In this document: positions 10,082 through 20,447 of the stretch, one piece after another
Numbering within the stretch: the stretch's first letter is position 1
How the letters are laid out: each line of letters starts with the position of its first letter
NCBI RefSeq assembly: GCF_008312935.1
Contig: NZ_VSZO01000009.1
Location: forward strand, 186,001 to 250,000
Direction: 5' to 3'
Length of the DNA: 64,000 nucleotides
From: Roseiconus lacunae
GTDB taxonomy: Bacteria; Planctomycetota; Planctomycetia; Pirellulales; Pirellulaceae
The notes under the pieces: model-generated
The model's database searches: none
Seen by the model: the letters and a program-made list of their open reading frames with translations, nothing else
What the model was told of the DNA's origin: nothing
Made by a program: the position numbers and the translations under genes

Positions 10082-10993
10082 CTAGAAGTAGCCCCGTCGT
10101 TTCTTCTCTTCCATGCCCGCACCACCTTCGTCTTGGTCGATGATTCGCCCTTGGCGTTCGGAGGTGGTCGCGAGCAACATTTCCTGGATGACGTCAACAA
10201 GGTCGGTCGCTTCGGATTCGACCGCCCCGCTGAGCGGATAGCAACCGAGCGTCCGGAACCGCACCATCTTTTCCTCTTCGACTTCACCGTCGAGCAACGG
10301 CATGCGATCGTCATTGCGCAGAATCAAGATGCCGTCACGATTAACGACTCTTCGTTTTTGCGACAGATAGAGGGGAACGATTGGGATTTTTTCCAGATGG
10401 ATGTACTGCCAAACGTCCAGCTCGGTCCAATTGCTCATCGGGAACACACGAATGGATTCGCCTTTATTGACCCGTGCGTTGTAAACGTTCCAGAGTTCAG
10501 GGCGTTGATTTTTGGGGTCCCAGCGGTGCGACTTATCGCGAAAGCTAAAGACGCGCTCCTTCGCGCGACTTTTTTCTTCGTCGCGACGGGCCCCACCGAA
10601 GGCCGCGTCGAACTTGTATTTGTCGAGGGCGGCCTTGAGCGAATCGGTTTTCATCAACTCGGTATGTCGTTCACTGTCCTCCCAGGGCTTGATCCCATGC
10701 TTGAGGCCTTCCTCATTGATGTGCACCAGCAATTCGAGGCCGAGTTCCTTGGCGACGTAGTTATCGCGGAAGTCGTACATTTCCTTGAACTTCCACGTCG
10801 TGTCGACATGGAGCAGCGGGAAAGGTGGTTTCGCCGGCGCAAATGCCTTCAGTGCTAGGTGAAGCAGAACTGACGAATCCTTGCCAATGCTGTAGAGCAT
10901 CACGGGATTAGAGAATTCCGCAGCAACCTCGCGAAAGATATGAATGCTCTCGGCTTCGAGTTGTTTCAGGTGGGTCAGGCTATAGTCCGACAT
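10082..10993 (-). CDS. cysD: Sulfate adenylyltransferase subunit 2 (CysD)
   Basis: CysD is the ATP-sulfurylase catalytic subunit of the PAPS-reductase-like (PP-loop) family and forms APS from sulfate and ATP with CysN. The PP-loop S-I-G-K-D-S-S-V-L lies near residue 36-44. The family's [12 protein letters not shown] block is intact, as is the C-terminal G-R-I-I-D-Q-D. The length of 303 residues is standard. It is transcribed toward cysN/C, and its upstream region is shared with the divergent purA. Confidence 0.96.
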   Translation of the reverse strand: MSDYSLTHLKQLEAESIHIFREVAAEFSNPVMLYSIGKDSSVLLHLALKAFAPAKPPFPLLHVDTTWKFKEMYDFRDNYVAKELGLELLVHINEEGLKHGIKPWEDSERHTELMKTDSLKAALDKYKFDAAFGGARRDEEKSRAKERVFSFRDKSHRWDPKNQRPELWNVYNARVNKGESIRVFPMSNWTELDVWQYIHLEKIPIVPLYLSQKRRVVNRDGILILRNDDRMPLLDGEVEEEKMVRFRTLGCYPLSGAVESEATDLVDVIQEMLLATTSERQGRIIDQDEGGAGMEEKKRRGYF

Positions 10994-11332
10994 CAGCTCA
11001 CTTTAAGGGAGGCAAAAATCACGTTCGCGTAGTGGTCTGCCATCGGCGTGCCAAAGTTGCTCGCCCCGGCTAACGATGGGCGGGGCCGAGTATAGTCGCC
11101 GACCGGTTCAATCGGAACGGGTTCGAGAATGAGAACGGCGGTTGGAAACACGAAAATGACGGCGGGGGAGTGACGACACAATGCGGACACGGGGCAAGCG
11201 GGTTGGGTTCCGTCGCCCTCGTCTTTTCTTCGCTCCCGTTGCCACCGCGGCCGATGACGTTTAGGCTCTTGGATTCTGCGCCGGCAAAACCAAATTGATG
11301 CCGGACAATCTAGTTGCCTCCGGAGTGAATCG
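10994..11332. other. Divergent intergenic region between cysD and purA
   Basis: These 339 bases separate two divergently transcribed genes and should hold both promoters. I see a GC hairpin GCCCCG/CGGGGC near 11066-11090. I see no convincing -35/-10 pair or riboswitch. Confidence 0.4.
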
Positions 11333-12661
11333 GTGTCGGGAACCTGCGTAATCGGTTTGCAGTGGGGAGACGAAGCAAAAGGCAAGTTGGTCGATTTGCT
11401 CGCCCCTCAGTTTGATCTAGTCGTTCGTTATCAAGGTGGCGCCAATGCGGGCCACACGGTGGTCGTCGGTGATGAAGTTTATAAGCTGCATCACATCCCA
11501 AGCGGGATTCTGCACGGCGGCGTCGAAAACTTGATTACGCCCGGCGTGGTCATCAACCCAGAAACGATCATTACCGAAATGGACGGGTTGGCCGGTCGAG
11601 GCATCGATTGCGCCAAGAACATGCGGATCAGCGAGCGTGCACATTTGGTGATGCCATGGCACATCGCCGAAGATCGCCAAATTAACGCCACCGCAGTTCG
11701 CGGTGAGTCGATCGGCACGACGAATCGCGGCATCGGTCCGTGCTATCGCGACAAAGTCGGCCGAACGCACGCGATTCGAATGACCGACCTGATCCAGCCG
11801 ACGCGTGACGAACGCCTCACGACGGTTGCCGAACAGAAGCAAACAATCTTGCGAAATCTCGGCGCGTCAGAAGAAGAACTCGAATCGATCGCACCGCAAC
11901 GGGTCGTCGCCAAGGCGGCGCAGTGGGCCGAGCGACTCGGTCCGATGATCGCCGACACGACCGACTTCGTTCTCGATGCTTGCGAAGCTGATAAACGCAT
12001 TCTTTTCGAGGGTGCCCAGGGCGCGCTGTTGGACATCGACCACGGGACCTATCCGTTTGTGACCAGTAGCAACAGCAGTGGTGTCGGGGTTTGCGCCGGC
12101 GCCGGTGTCCCGCCACGTTGGATCAATACCGTCTTAGGCGTCTGCAAAGCGTATAGCACCCGTGTCGGCGGCGGACCCTTTGTGACCGAACTCGAAGACG
12201 CGACCGGCGATCGAATTCGCGAACTTGGCAATGAATTCGGCACAACGACAGGACGCCCACGTCGTTGCGGTTGGTTCGACGCCGTTGCCGTTCGGTACAC
12301 CGCACGACTAAGCGGTGTGACTCGATTGGCACTGATGATGATGGACGTGCTCGCCCATTTGGATGAGCTGAAAATTTGCGTCGCATATGAACTTGATGGC
12401 GAACGGATCACACGCTTCCCGAGTCATGCCGATCAACTTCGTCGCTGTAAGCCGATCTATGAAACCATCCCAGGTTGGAAACAACCGGTCGACGACGTTC
12501 GACGCGAAGAAGACTTTCCCGCCGGGGCTCTTGAATATGTCAAACGAGTCGAAGAACTCGTTGGCATCCCCGTCGGCGTATTGTCCGTTGGGCCGGATCG
12601 ATCGCAAACGATCTTCACGTCCCAGGCTGACAAGTTGAACCTACAGCCAATCGGAGCCTAA
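11333..12661 (+). CDS. purA: Adenylosuccinate synthetase (PurA)
   Basis: PurA joins IMP and aspartate using GTP in the first committed step to AMP. The N-terminal G-D-E-A-K-G-K phosphate-binding loop, the G-G-A-N-A-G-H-T motif and the G-P-C-Y-R-D-K and [10 protein letters not shown] blocks are all present. The product has 442 residues, close to the usual 430. The start is GTG at 11333, preceded by a purine-rich GGAG about 8 bases upstream. It opens a plus-strand series: uppS starts nine bases after its stop. Confidence 0.96.
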   Translation: MSGTCVIGLQWGDEAKGKLVDLLAPQFDLVVRYQGGANAGHTVVVGDEVYKLHHIPSGILHGGVENLITPGVVINPETIITEMDGLAGRGIDCAKNMRISERAHLVMPWHIAEDRQINATAVRGESIGTTNRGIGPCYRDKVGRTHAIRMTDLIQPTRDERLTTVAEQKQTILRNLGASEEELESIAPQRVVAKAAQWAERLGPMIADTTDFVLDACEADKRILFEGAQGALLDIDHGTYPFVTSSNSSGVGVCAGAGVPPRWINTVLGVCKAYSTRVGGGPFVTELEDATGDRIRELGNEFGTTTGRPRRCGWFDAVAVRYTARLSGVTRLALMMMDVLAHLDELKICVAYELDGERITRFPSHADQLRRCKPIYETIPGWKQPVDDVRREEDFPAGALEYVKRVEELVGIPVGVLSVGPDRSQTIFTSQADKLNLQPIGA

Positions 12662-12669
12662 CGGCTACG

Positions 12670-13449
12670 TTGAGCGACCAAGAGATGAACGCCAAGGAAT
12701 CGAACCCCGCCGATTCGGCGGATTCCGTCCCGAAACTGGGGCCACTCCCCGACCACATCGCCATCATCATGGATGGAAATGGGCGGTGGGCTCAATCACG
12801 CGGCATGCCTCGAATCGAAGGGCATCGCCGTGGCGTGGACACCGTCCGAATGGTCAGCGAAACCTGCACCGAACTTGGCATCGAAGCCTTAACCCTGTAT
12901 TGCCTTTCCAGCGAGAATTGGAAACGCCCCCAACAAGAACTCGACTTCTTGATGGAACTCTTGGAACGCTACTTGGTCGAAGAAAGACCGCTGATCATGG
13001 AGCAGCAATTGCGACTGCAGGTCATCGGACGACGCGACCGCTTGCCCGATAGCGTTATCAAGGAAATGAACGAAACGATCCGCCTTTCCGCTGGCAACCC
13101 CGGTACCAAACTTGTCTTGGCGATCGACTACGGTGGTCGCGACGAAATCACGCGGGCCGCTAAGCAGCTTTGTGACGATGTCCAGGCCGGTCGACTCGGC
13201 CGAGCTGAAATCGATGAGCAAGCGATCAACGATCGACTTTATACGCACAACCTCCCGGACGTCGACTTGATGATTCGGACCGGCGGGGAAATGCGAGTCA
13301 GCAACTTTTTGCTCTGGCAACTGAGCTATGCCGAACTGTGGGTCACTGAAACCTGCTGGCCAGAATTCCCAAGGTCAGAACTTGAACGGGCGATCGAAAA
13401 CTTTCGGAGTCGTGATCGACGTTTCGGAGGACTCTCGGTTGGGCAGTGA
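12670..13449 (+). CDS. uppS: Isoprenyl (undecaprenyl) diphosphate synthase (UppS)
   Basis: This cis-prenyltransferase makes the C55 carrier lipid for cell-envelope polymers. The signature I-I-M-D-G-N-G-R-W-A with the catalytic Asp is at about residues 34-43. The C-terminal D-L-M-I-R-T-G-G-E and S-N-F-L-L-W-Q blocks are conserved. I use the TTG at 12670; an ATG at 12685 would shorten the product by five residues and is equally plausible. It lies between purA and cdsA and is probably co-transcribed with them. Confidence 0.95.
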   Translation: MSDQEMNAKESNPADSADSVPKLGPLPDHIAIIMDGNGRWAQSRGMPRIEGHRRGVDTVRMVSETCTELGIEALTLYCLSSENWKRPQQELDFLMELLERYLVEERPLIMEQQLRLQVIGRRDRLPDSVIKEMNETIRLSAGNPGTKLVLAIDYGGRDEITRAAKQLCDDVQAGRLGRAEIDEQAINDRLYTHNLPDVDLMIRTGGEMRVSNFLLWQLSYAELWVTETCWPEFPRSELERAIENFRSRDRRFGGLSVGQ

Positions 13450-13506
13450 CATACGGCGACGGAGTCGAATTGAATCACGTTTGCCCCCGTCAGAGCGAGG
13501 CGATTG

Positions 13507-14499
13507 ATGCTCCGCGAGCGAGTTTTTTCTAGCACGATCCTAATCACGCTGACCGTCATCCTGCTATGCCTAGACGGTCTCCGTGCCGTCAATGGTGCGC
13601 CCGGGTTGTGGCTGCTGCCGCTGCTATCGTTTTTTGCGATCGGCACCGCCTGGGAAATGTCGACGATGCTCAAACAAGGCAATCACCTGATCCGCCCTAA
13701 ATTAGCAGTCTTCGGTGCCGCGTTGATCGCGCTGTCGGCGGCGGTTCCGTATCTTTGGGCAATTGGCGGAACGACCTATCCGGCGGATTGTCCTGTCGGA
13801 CGACTAGGCTGGATCGTGCTCGCGGCGACCTTGGCGACGTTCATCATCCTGATGGCCGAGATGCGCGAATATGGCCGAGTCCCAGAAGTACAGCTCGGAA
13901 GGGCGATCGAACGAACCAGCACGGCCGTTTTTGTCTCCATGTACGTCGGATTGCCGATGGCCATTTTGATCGCGATTCGCTGTCTCGATGGCCCGGGCAT
14001 TCCTGGGCGTTTCGGATTGGCAGCGTTGATCACGTGCGTACTGGTGACCAAGGTGGCCGATATGGGGGCCTACTTTTCTGGAAGAGCCTTTGGAAAGCAC
14101 AAACTGATTCCGCGGCTCTCGCCTGGAAAAACCGTCGAAGGCTCCATCGGTGGCATTTTAGCGTCAACGATCGTTGCTTACGTTTGCCTGAGTGTCTTGT
14201 TCGAAGCGCTCGGGGCGAGCGTCGCCGCCGGTCCAGGCACTACGTCCCCGCAAGTTGTCAAAACCGGATTGGTATCGTTTTTGGCACAGCCACTCTGGGG
14301 GGCATTGGCCCTCGGTCCGACCTTGGCAATCACGGGAATGATCGGAGATTTGGCTGAATCGTTGTTTAAACGTGACTGCGACGTAAAGGACAGCGGAAGC
14401 CTTCTCCCAGGTTTGGGGGGTGTATGGGACGTGACGGATTCGTTGATCGCGTCAAGCATCCCAGCATTTTTCTGCTTCGTGTCCGGAGTTGGTGGGTAA
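13507..14499 (+). CDS. cdsA: Phosphatidate cytidylyltransferase (CdsA)
   Basis: CdsA makes CDP-diacylglycerol for phospholipid synthesis and is an integral membrane protein. The product has about eight hydrophobic segments. The C-terminal CDS signature is clear: G-D-L-A-E-S-L-F-K-R, then K-D-S-G-S-L-L-P-G-L-G-G, then D-V-T-D-S. The ATG at 13507 directly follows an in-frame TTG at 13504; I choose the ATG. The order uppS-cdsA is common in bacteria. Confidence 0.94.
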   Translation: MLRERVFSSTILITLTVILLCLDGLRAVNGAPGLWLLPLLSFFAIGTAWEMSTMLKQGNHLIRPKLAVFGAALIALSAAVPYLWAIGGTTYPADCPVGRLGWIVLAATLATFIILMAEMREYGRVPEVQLGRAIERTSTAVFVSMYVGLPMAILIAIRCLDGPGIPGRFGLAALITCVLVTKVADMGAYFSGRAFGKHKLIPRLSPGKTVEGSIGGILASTIVAYVCLSVLFEALGASVAAGPGTTSPQVVKTGLVSFLAQPLWGALALGPTLAITGMIGDLAESLFKRDCDVKDSGSLLPGLGGVWDVTDSLIASSIPAFFCFVSGVGG

Positions 14500-14521
14500 T
14501 AATCGCGTGTGGAGTCGACGT

Positions 14522-14592
14522 AGAGGCGATACCATAGTCGCCGCCTCTGGCAGATTCACCGTGCTACTAGACAAACGAACCCCTGTTTGTCT
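14522..14592 (+). terminator. Two stem-loops between cdsA and phoH
   Basis: The first pairs AGAGGCG (14522-14528) with CGCCTCT (14542-14548). The second is a perfect 8-bp stem AGACAAAC/GTTTGTCT (14569-14576, 14585-14592) with an 8-nt loop. Neither is followed by a T run, so they could be a weak terminator or an mRNA-processing element within the operon. Confidence 0.35.
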
Positions 14593-14678
14593 GATTCAGA
14601 ACCGTTTTGATGTCCACAAAGAGTTCGCTGTAAATTTCTACGACGAGGAGACCATGGCCCGCAGTCGGCCCTTGCTGA

Positions 14679-15734
14679 ATGACTGAAGCCACATTGACGG
14701 TCAGCGCCCCCGAAGAGCTGCTACAGCTTTTCGGCCCACGCGACCAGCATTTACGCATTTTGCGACAGTTATTCGATGTCACGATCACACATCGAAACGG
14801 ACGCGTTCGGATCGCCGGCGAAGGCGACAACGTGAACGGTGCGCTGCGCGCGCTCGAGAAACTGCGGCACAAGATCCAGAAACAAGGCGGTATCGCGGGC
14901 GGCGACGTGGAAACGGCGGCACTCGAAGAAGGCGCCCAACCGCGTGATGGCGGTAAATCGGTCAAGCCGGGTGCTTCAGCAGGCGCCTCGGGCGAAGACA
15001 TCCAAATTCGCCATGCCGGACGCCGCATTCGTCCACGAACCCGAGGCCAAGCTCGTTACGTCGACGCGATCCGTGAACACGACCTGACGTTCGCGACCGG
15101 TCCGGCAGGCTGCGGGAAAACGTTTCTTGCCGTCGCGACCGCGGTCGAAGCTTTAAAGGCAGGGCAGATTCGGAAGATCGTGCTGGTCCGGCCCGCCGTC
15201 GAAGCCGGTGAGAGCCTGGGCTTTCTTCCGGGGGACCTACGGGCGAAGCTAAATCCGTACCTCCGTCCGCTGCTTGACGCCCTGGGAGAGATGGTCGACT
15301 ACGACCGAGCACGCGAATTGATGGAACAAGAGACAATCGAGGTGATCCCGCTGGCATACATGCGTGGGCGGACGCTCAACGATGCGTTCATCATCCTTGA
15401 CGAAGCTCAGAATACGACGATCGCACAGATGAAGATGTTCCTGACGCGGATGGGCGAGCGCAGCAAAATGGTTGTCAGCGGTGACGCGACACAGCTTGAC
15501 TTGCCACGCGGCGTCACAAGTGGATTGCATGATGCCCTGCGCCGACTCAGTCGGATAAAAGCGATCGGCGTGGTGAGACTGTCAGGCGAGGACATCGTTC
15601 GTCACGCCTTGGTGCAACGAATTGTTGAAGCCTATGACGATGATGATCATTCCGTTTCGGCGCGACAAAGACGCGGCAAAGTTCGCGTGGTCGCCGAATC
15701 CAACCCAAATGGCGAGGAAGCTCTGGATCGATAG
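14679..15734 (+). CDS. phoH: PhoH family ATPase
   Basis: This is a PhoH-type RNA-associated ATPase. A KH-like N-terminal region (about residues 10-70) precedes a P-loop domain with Walker A G-P-A-G-C-G-K-T at 141-148 and Walker B I-I-L-D-E-A-Q-N at 238-245. The arginine-containing S-G-D-A-T-Q motif follows. The length of 351 residues is normal. Its neighbours, the HD phosphodiesterase gene and ybeY, form a conserved bacterial set linked to RNA processing and ribosome maturation. Confidence 0.93.
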   Translation: MTEATLTVSAPEELLQLFGPRDQHLRILRQLFDVTITHRNGRVRIAGEGDNVNGALRALEKLRHKIQKQGGIAGGDVETAALEEGAQPRDGGKSVKPGASAGASGEDIQIRHAGRRIRPRTRGQARYVDAIREHDLTFATGPAGCGKTFLAVATAVEALKAGQIRKIVLVRPAVEAGESLGFLPGDLRAKLNPYLRPLLDALGEMVDYDRARELMEQETIEVIPLAYMRGRTLNDAFIILDEAQNTTIAQMKMFLTRMGERSKMVVSGDATQLDLPRGVTSGLHDALRRLSRIKAIGVVRLSGEDIVRHALVQRIVEAYDDDDHSVSARQRRGKVRVVAESNPNGEEALDR

Positions 15735-15761
15735 CGCCCTCCGGGGTTTCGATCCGATGTG

Positions 15762-18152
15762 ATGAACGGTCAATCCAAGACTCGGACCCGCCAAGAACGA
15801 ATCGAATCGCTGGGAATCCCCAAGCCTCGATTTGTTCAGTGGTGGATCGATAGCGACAAGGCCGACTGGGCGGTGCGTTCTGCGATCGGTCTGTTCGCCG
15901 CCGCTGCCCTGCTGATCATTTGCAAGACTTGGGAACCACGGTTCGCGTTTCGTAGCGGATCGATCCCGACGCGCGACGTGATCGCCAAAGTCGACTTCGA
16001 AATCGAAAACGAAATCGAAACCCAAGCCCGCCGGCTGCAACAAATCCTGGGCGTTCCGGTTTTCTATCGCAATAACCCCGCGCCGCTGCAACAGCTTGGC
16101 GCGCGGCTGAGCAATCGCTTATTCGTTGTCCTCGAAGCTCCTTCGATCGAAGAGATGAATGAGGACGAGAAAGCGGCGTTCGGCGAATTTATCGCCAACA
16201 ACCCACTCGCGCCCGAAACTCTCGATGGCAGTCGACCGACCGACGAAGATCGCTTCACGGCACTGAAGGCGGTCTTTAAAAATGATGCCGAACTAAAAAA
16301 ACTGCAAACCGCGTTCAAGCATTTGGTCAAGGACGAGTTTGAGTACGGCGTCATCCAGTCGCTCAAGCACGATCCCGAACAGGGCAACCAACAATTCATT
16401 CGTGTGTACACCGTCGATCCCGCCGACGCAGTGACCGTCAACGTCGAAGACGTTCAGGTTGCGTTGATGGGCGATCGGATCGAAAAAATGCTAGCCGAGG
16501 AATTTCGCTCGCTTTACGGCAACGACGTCAGTTCCGATCAGTACAGCTTGGTCGCAAAGATGATCAGCCGCTGGATCGGATCGCGGTTGCCCGAATATGA
16601 AACGCTGTCCTACGACAACCAGGCGAGCGACAAAGTTCGCGCCGACGTCGCCGCTAGCGTCGCGCCGGTCATGAAGCAGTACTACGCCGGCCGATCCGAA
16701 CTTGCCAGCGCCGGCGATCCACTCGATCAAGATGAGTTAAAGCTTCTGCGACAAGAGCACTCCCAATGGACACAGTACCGTGGCACCATTGATCGAATCT
16801 CGCGGTTGGCAGCCTACGGTGGGATGATCGCAGCGTTGTACCTGCTGTGCGGTTCTTATATCTTTTTTGTCGACGATCGATCACAGGTCATGGATCGCGT
16901 CAAACTATCCAAACTACTGCTGCTGTTCGTCGCGGCGATTAGCGTGAGCTACTGGGTCGCTAGCGATCGTTATCGCAGCGAGCTTGCGCCGTTGGTCGTG
17001 GCCTCGATCATCGCCGCGATCGTTTATGGTCGCGACTTGGCGTTGTTGTTGATGGCAGCCGCCAGTATCAGCGTGACACTATTCCTCAACGAAGACCTGC
17101 GTCACCTTGTGATGCTGGCTGCCGCGACCACCAGCGCGACATTGTTGACGGGCCGAATCCGATCGACCAGCCACCTGCTGTTTGTCGGTTTGATTTCCGC
17201 CGCCGTCACGATGTTAACCATGGTCGGCGTCGGCATCGTCGCCGGCGAAACCATGTCGGTCGGTCAGATCACCGAAACCAACGTCGAACAGATCATTCCA
17301 ACGTCCACGACATTCATCGACGTGCTGGCAGCACTTGCGATGGACAGCCTACGGGCCGGGGTCTTCATCATTGTTGCCGCCGCAGCCTTGACGCCGGTGT
17401 TGCCATTTATTGAGAAGTTTTTCGGCGTCCAAACCGACCTCAGTTTGCTGAAATTGAGCGACGCAAGTCACCCGCTACTGCGTCGCTTGGCCCAGCGAGC
17501 CCCCGGGACCTACAACCACAGCATCAATGTGGCATCAATCGCCGAAGCGGCGGCCGATTCGATTGGCGCGAACGGATTGTTGGTCCGGGTCGGGGCTTAC
17601 TTTCACGACATCGGCAAGATGTTCAAGCCCGAGTACTTCATCGAAAACCAAAGCGGTGTGAACCAACACGATTCATTGCAGCCGGCAATGAGCACACTTG
17701 TGATCATCGCCCACGTCAAAGATGGCGCCGACTTGGCTCGCAATCACCACCTGCCACAACCGCTGATCGATCTGATCCTACAGCACCACGGAACGACATT
17801 GGTCGAGTACTTCTTTCACGAAGCGGCCAAACGCAGCGAGGAGAATCCTGACGAGAAAGAAGTCAGCGACAAAGACTTCCGCTACCCTGGCCCGAAACCA
17901 CAAACCTTGGAAGCGGCCGTGATGATGTTGGCCGATGCCGTCGAAAGCGCCAGCCGAACGCTGGTCGATCCTACCCCGGCCCGCATTCAAAGTTTGGTCG
18001 ATAAAATTGCCCAAAAGAAAATGGCTGACGGCCAGTTCGACGAATGCGGACTGACGTTTCGCCAGTTGTACCTGGTTCGAAAAAGTTTGGTGAAGTCCCT
18101 TACCGCGATTTATCACGCACGTGTCAAATATCCCAGCCAGCAACCCGCCTGA
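15762..18152 (+). CDS. 7TM receptor with HD hydrolase domain (PgpH-like c-di-AMP phosphodiesterase family)
   Basis: The architecture matches 7TMR-HD proteins. There is an N-terminal TM helix (about residues 38-57), a large extracytoplasmic domain (about 60-345), a cluster of about seven TM helices (about 350-560), and a cytoplasmic HD domain with Y-N-H-S (His near 586) and H-D-I-G (about 615-618). Listeria PgpH of this family degrades c-di-AMP; whether this planctomycete makes c-di-AMP cannot be seen here. A GTG at 15759 immediately precedes the ATG used. The gene overlaps the proposed ybeY start by 32 bases. Confidence 0.88.
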   Translation: MNGQSKTRTRQERIESLGIPKPRFVQWWIDSDKADWAVRSAIGLFAAAALLIICKTWEPRFAFRSGSIPTRDVIAKVDFEIENEIETQARRLQQILGVPVFYRNNPAPLQQLGARLSNRLFVVLEAPSIEEMNEDEKAAFGEFIANNPLAPETLDGSRPTDEDRFTALKAVFKNDAELKKLQTAFKHLVKDEFEYGVIQSLKHDPEQGNQQFIRVYTVDPADAVTVNVEDVQVALMGDRIEKMLAEEFRSLYGNDVSSDQYSLVAKMISRWIGSRLPEYETLSYDNQASDKVRADVAASVAPVMKQYYAGRSELASAGDPLDQDELKLLRQEHSQWTQYRGTIDRISRLAAYGGMIAALYLLCGSYIFFVDDRSQVMDRVKLSKLLLLFVAAISVSYWVASDRYRSELAPLVVASIIAAIVYGRDLALLLMAAASISVTLFLNEDLRHLVMLAAATTSATLLTGRIRSTSHLLFVGLISAAVTMLTMVGVGIVAGETMSVGQITETNVEQIIPTSTTFIDVLAALAMDSLRAGVFIIVAAAALTPVLPFIEKFFGVQTDLSLLKLSDASHPLLRRLAQRAPGTYNHSINVASIAEAAADSIGANGLLVRVGAYFHDIGKMFKPEYFIENQSGVNQHDSLQPAMSTLVIIAHVKDGADLARNHHLPQPLIDLILQHHGTTLVEYFFHEAAKRSEENPDEKEVSDKDFRYPGPKPQTLEAAVMMLADAVESASRTLVDPTPARIQSLVDKIAQKKMADGQFDECGLTFRQLYLVRKSLVKSLTAIYHARVKYPSQQPA

Positions 18153-18717
18153 GAATTCGGCGACCGAAACGTCGACCAATGGCAGCGGCGACAGTTCTGC
18201 GGAGTCCGACTGTCGACCTCCCCATGCCGCCGATCACCCCACGACCTCCGTCACGATCGATCTCGTCTGGGACGAGTCTGTCGAGCCCTGGAAGTCCAAA
18301 CTTGGCCTGACCGACGACCGAATCGTCGACGCCGCCCGTGCGGCCGCCGTACATCTCGGTTTTACGTGTGGGCAACTGGGAGTACGCGTGACCGATGACG
18401 CGACCATCCACATCATCAATCGGGAACACCTCAATCACGACTATCCGACCGACGTGATTAGTTTCCCCTACTCCGACGATGCACCCCATTTGGAAGGCGA
18501 ACTTGTCGTAAGCATCGAAACGGCCAACGAGAACGCTCTCCAATACGAAACAGAAACGGTCAGCGAGCTGCTGCTATACGTGATTCATGGGGTGCTGCAC
18601 ATCGGCGGTCTCGATGACCAAAGCGACGAACAACGCGACGTCATGCGTGCCGCCGAACGCACGGTGATGGGTGTCCTTGGTTTGAACGGGATTTCTTCCG
18701 GGGCTCCACAAGCATGA
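18121..18717 (+). CDS. ybeY: Endoribonuclease YbeY (rRNA maturation factor)
   Basis: YbeY is a zinc-dependent RNase involved in 16S rRNA 3' maturation and ribosome quality control. The motif H-G-V-L-H-I-G-G-L-D-D is at residues 156-166. Family members usually end this motif with D-H, so the third zinc ligand here is Asp166 instead of His. The 198-residue product has a polar N-terminal extension of about 45 residues not found in most YbeY proteins. A later start is therefore possible, although the GTG at 18121 fits the compact operon. The stop overlaps the next gene's ATG (ATGA). Confidence 0.9.
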   Translation: MSNIPASNPPENSATETSTNGSGDSSAESDCRPPHAADHPTTSVTIDLVWDESVEPWKSKLGLTDDRIVDAARAAAVHLGFTCGQLGVRVTDDATIHIINREHLNHDYPTDVISFPYSDDAPHLEGELVVSIETANENALQYETETVSELLLYVIHGVLHIGGLDDQSDEQRDVMRAAERTVMGVLGLNGISSGAPQA

Positions 18718-20021
18718 ACGAGCCTTGGCCATACTTTGTCGTCTCCGCCTGCGGCTTCCTGCTCAGCAGTATCGGCGGCTTGGGAGCGGAACTACTTGAC
18801 TCGTTCGCCGGCCGATCACTCGAAGCGTTTTGCCGCGTCAAACGCAATCGCGATCGCTTCGGAGCCGTTCTTGAGCATCAGGATTCGGTGATCCGAGGTA
18901 GTGAATACCTGCGGATGATCGGGACGGTGTTATTTCTTGTTTCCGGAACGGCGGCGTTGATTATTTCCAAGCAAGACTCCGAAGCAATCGGCTTGACTTG
19001 GGAGATCGGAACGCTGTTCGCATGGACGCTGCTGGCGATCATCTCGATGATGTTCGTGCACTCCTGGCTGCCGGCGGTCGTGACGCGTTTTGCATCGGCC
19101 CCGGTGCTCTATCACACCTGGCCGTTCTGGCGAGCCCTTTCGTCGGTGATGAACCCGTTCTCGATCCCCGGGGATGTGATCGAAGCATTCACGGCGCGGT
19201 TATCCGGAAAGAATGAATCCGAAGATGATTCGGAAGAACTGATCGAAGACGAAATTCGGACGATCGCCGCTGCGGGCACCAACGCGGGGATCTTTGGACC
19301 CGGGGTCCGCGAAATGATCCAAAACGTGATGGAGCTGAACGACGAAAACGTCGGCCACATCATGACCGTGCGCAGTGACATCGATGCCATCGAAATCGGC
19401 GACAGCTGGGACAAAATTCTTGAGACAGTGATCGAGTCGGGGCGGACCCGATTGCCGGTCTATCGCGAAACACTCGATGACATCGCCGGCGTCTTGTACG
19501 TCAAAGACCTGCTTCCCGAAATCGTCGACGGAACCCAACCACGCAAGACACTCGAAAGCCTGATGCGACATGCCTGGACGGTGCCTGTGGACCGCAGCGT
19601 CGAATTTTTGCTGCGCGAGTTCCTGCATAGCCGAAGTCACATGGCGATCGTGCTTGACGAATTTCAACACACCGTCGGAGTGGTCACGATCGAAGATGCC
19701 CTCGAAGAGATCGTCGGCGAAATTGTTGACGAATCCGATGAGCACGAGGAAACGCGTTTCGACATCCTTGACGAACACACCGTTGTCGTCAGCGGCCGTG
19801 TGATGATCGATGACCTAAACGATCGACTTCACTGGGACCTTCCCGAAAGCGACGATTATGAAACGATCGCGGGATTTGTGCTCAGCCACCTTGGCGAGAT
19901 CCCGGAAACGGGCGCCAACTTCACCATCGGCGACGCCGCTTTCGAGGTAATCCAGGCCACCCGACAAAAGATCGAAATGATGGAAGTGCGCTACGCCCCG
20001 GGGCAGCGTCTGGCCGTCTAA
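18714..20021 (+). CDS. CorC/HlyC family protein (DUF21-CBS pair-CorC domain)
   Basis: Family members are linked to Mg2+/Co2+ efflux or transport. The 435-residue product has an N-terminal DUF21/CNNM membrane region with hydrophobic segments at about residues 5-27, 62-80 and 98-120. Two CBS domains follow at about 215-330, containing G-R-T-R-L-P-V-Y and H-M-A-I-V-L-D-E-F, with V-V-T-I-E-D-A-L-E-E-I-V-G-E at their end. The C-terminal CorC_HlyC domain is at about 350-430. It is translationally coupled to ybeY by a four-base overlap, which matches the ybeY-corC order of many bacteria. Confidence 0.92.
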   Translation: MNEPWPYFVVSACGFLLSSIGGLGAELLDSFAGRSLEAFCRVKRNRDRFGAVLEHQDSVIRGSEYLRMIGTVLFLVSGTAALIISKQDSEAIGLTWEIGTLFAWTLLAIISMMFVHSWLPAVVTRFASAPVLYHTWPFWRALSSVMNPFSIPGDVIEAFTARLSGKNESEDDSEELIEDEIRTIAAAGTNAGIFGPGVREMIQNVMELNDENVGHIMTVRSDIDAIEIGDSWDKILETVIESGRTRLPVYRETLDDIAGVLYVKDLLPEIVDGTQPRKTLESLMRHAWTVPVDRSVEFLLREFLHSRSHMAIVLDEFQHTVGVVTIEDALEEIVGEIVDESDEHEETRFDILDEHTVVVSGRVMIDDLNDRLHWDLPESDDYETIAGFVLSHLGEIPETGANFTIGDAAFEVIQATRQKIEMMEVRYAPGQRLAV

Positions 20022-20447
20022 CGGGCTGACGATCGAGCTTCGCGTCCGAGTCAGATTCTTTGGTCGAGAGGTGGGAGCGCCGTGTCGCCGCAAAGCGTCG
20101 ACGGCGTCCGCTACGGGTTGCTGATTTGATTGGTAGCAATTGCGTGACAGAAACCGTCATTCTGGCAGGCCAGTGCATGACCTGACCCGATTTGCAAGCC
20201 TCGATCTTAACCTGACGTTCGTTTCTTGCCCAAAATGCCTCATTCATCACGTGTGGTCATTACGTTTTGGCGACTGATTTATAGAATTCTGAAAAGTTTC
20301 CGATTTGGAATACTCGATACAACCCGTACAGTCCGTCCCATTTGATTGGGGCCGACCGTGCCAGCAATCTCGCCGCTGGCACAGAATCCAGATCCCACCC
20401 CGATCGAGCTTGCCGCCGATCGACAGAATTCGAGCATTGATTCGTTG
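20022..20447. other. Intergenic region upstream of the 2-oxoacid oxidoreductase genes
   Basis: These 426 bases become noticeably AT-richer toward the right. A TATAGAAT-like -10 box lies at 20280-20287, but no good -35 box accompanies it. I see no RNA gene. In-frame upstream starts for the next gene exist at 20346 (TTG) and 20358 (GTG), so up to 100 bases here may be coding. Confidence 0.35.

Noticed and set aside
10058-10858. 266-codon open frame on the plus strand across cysD
   Set aside because: Antisense shadow of cysD with no recognisable family.
14489-14686. 65-codon open frame between cdsA and phoH
   Set aside because: It covers two stem-loops and overlaps the phoH start. The composition does not look like a protein I recognise, so a non-coding spacer is more likely.
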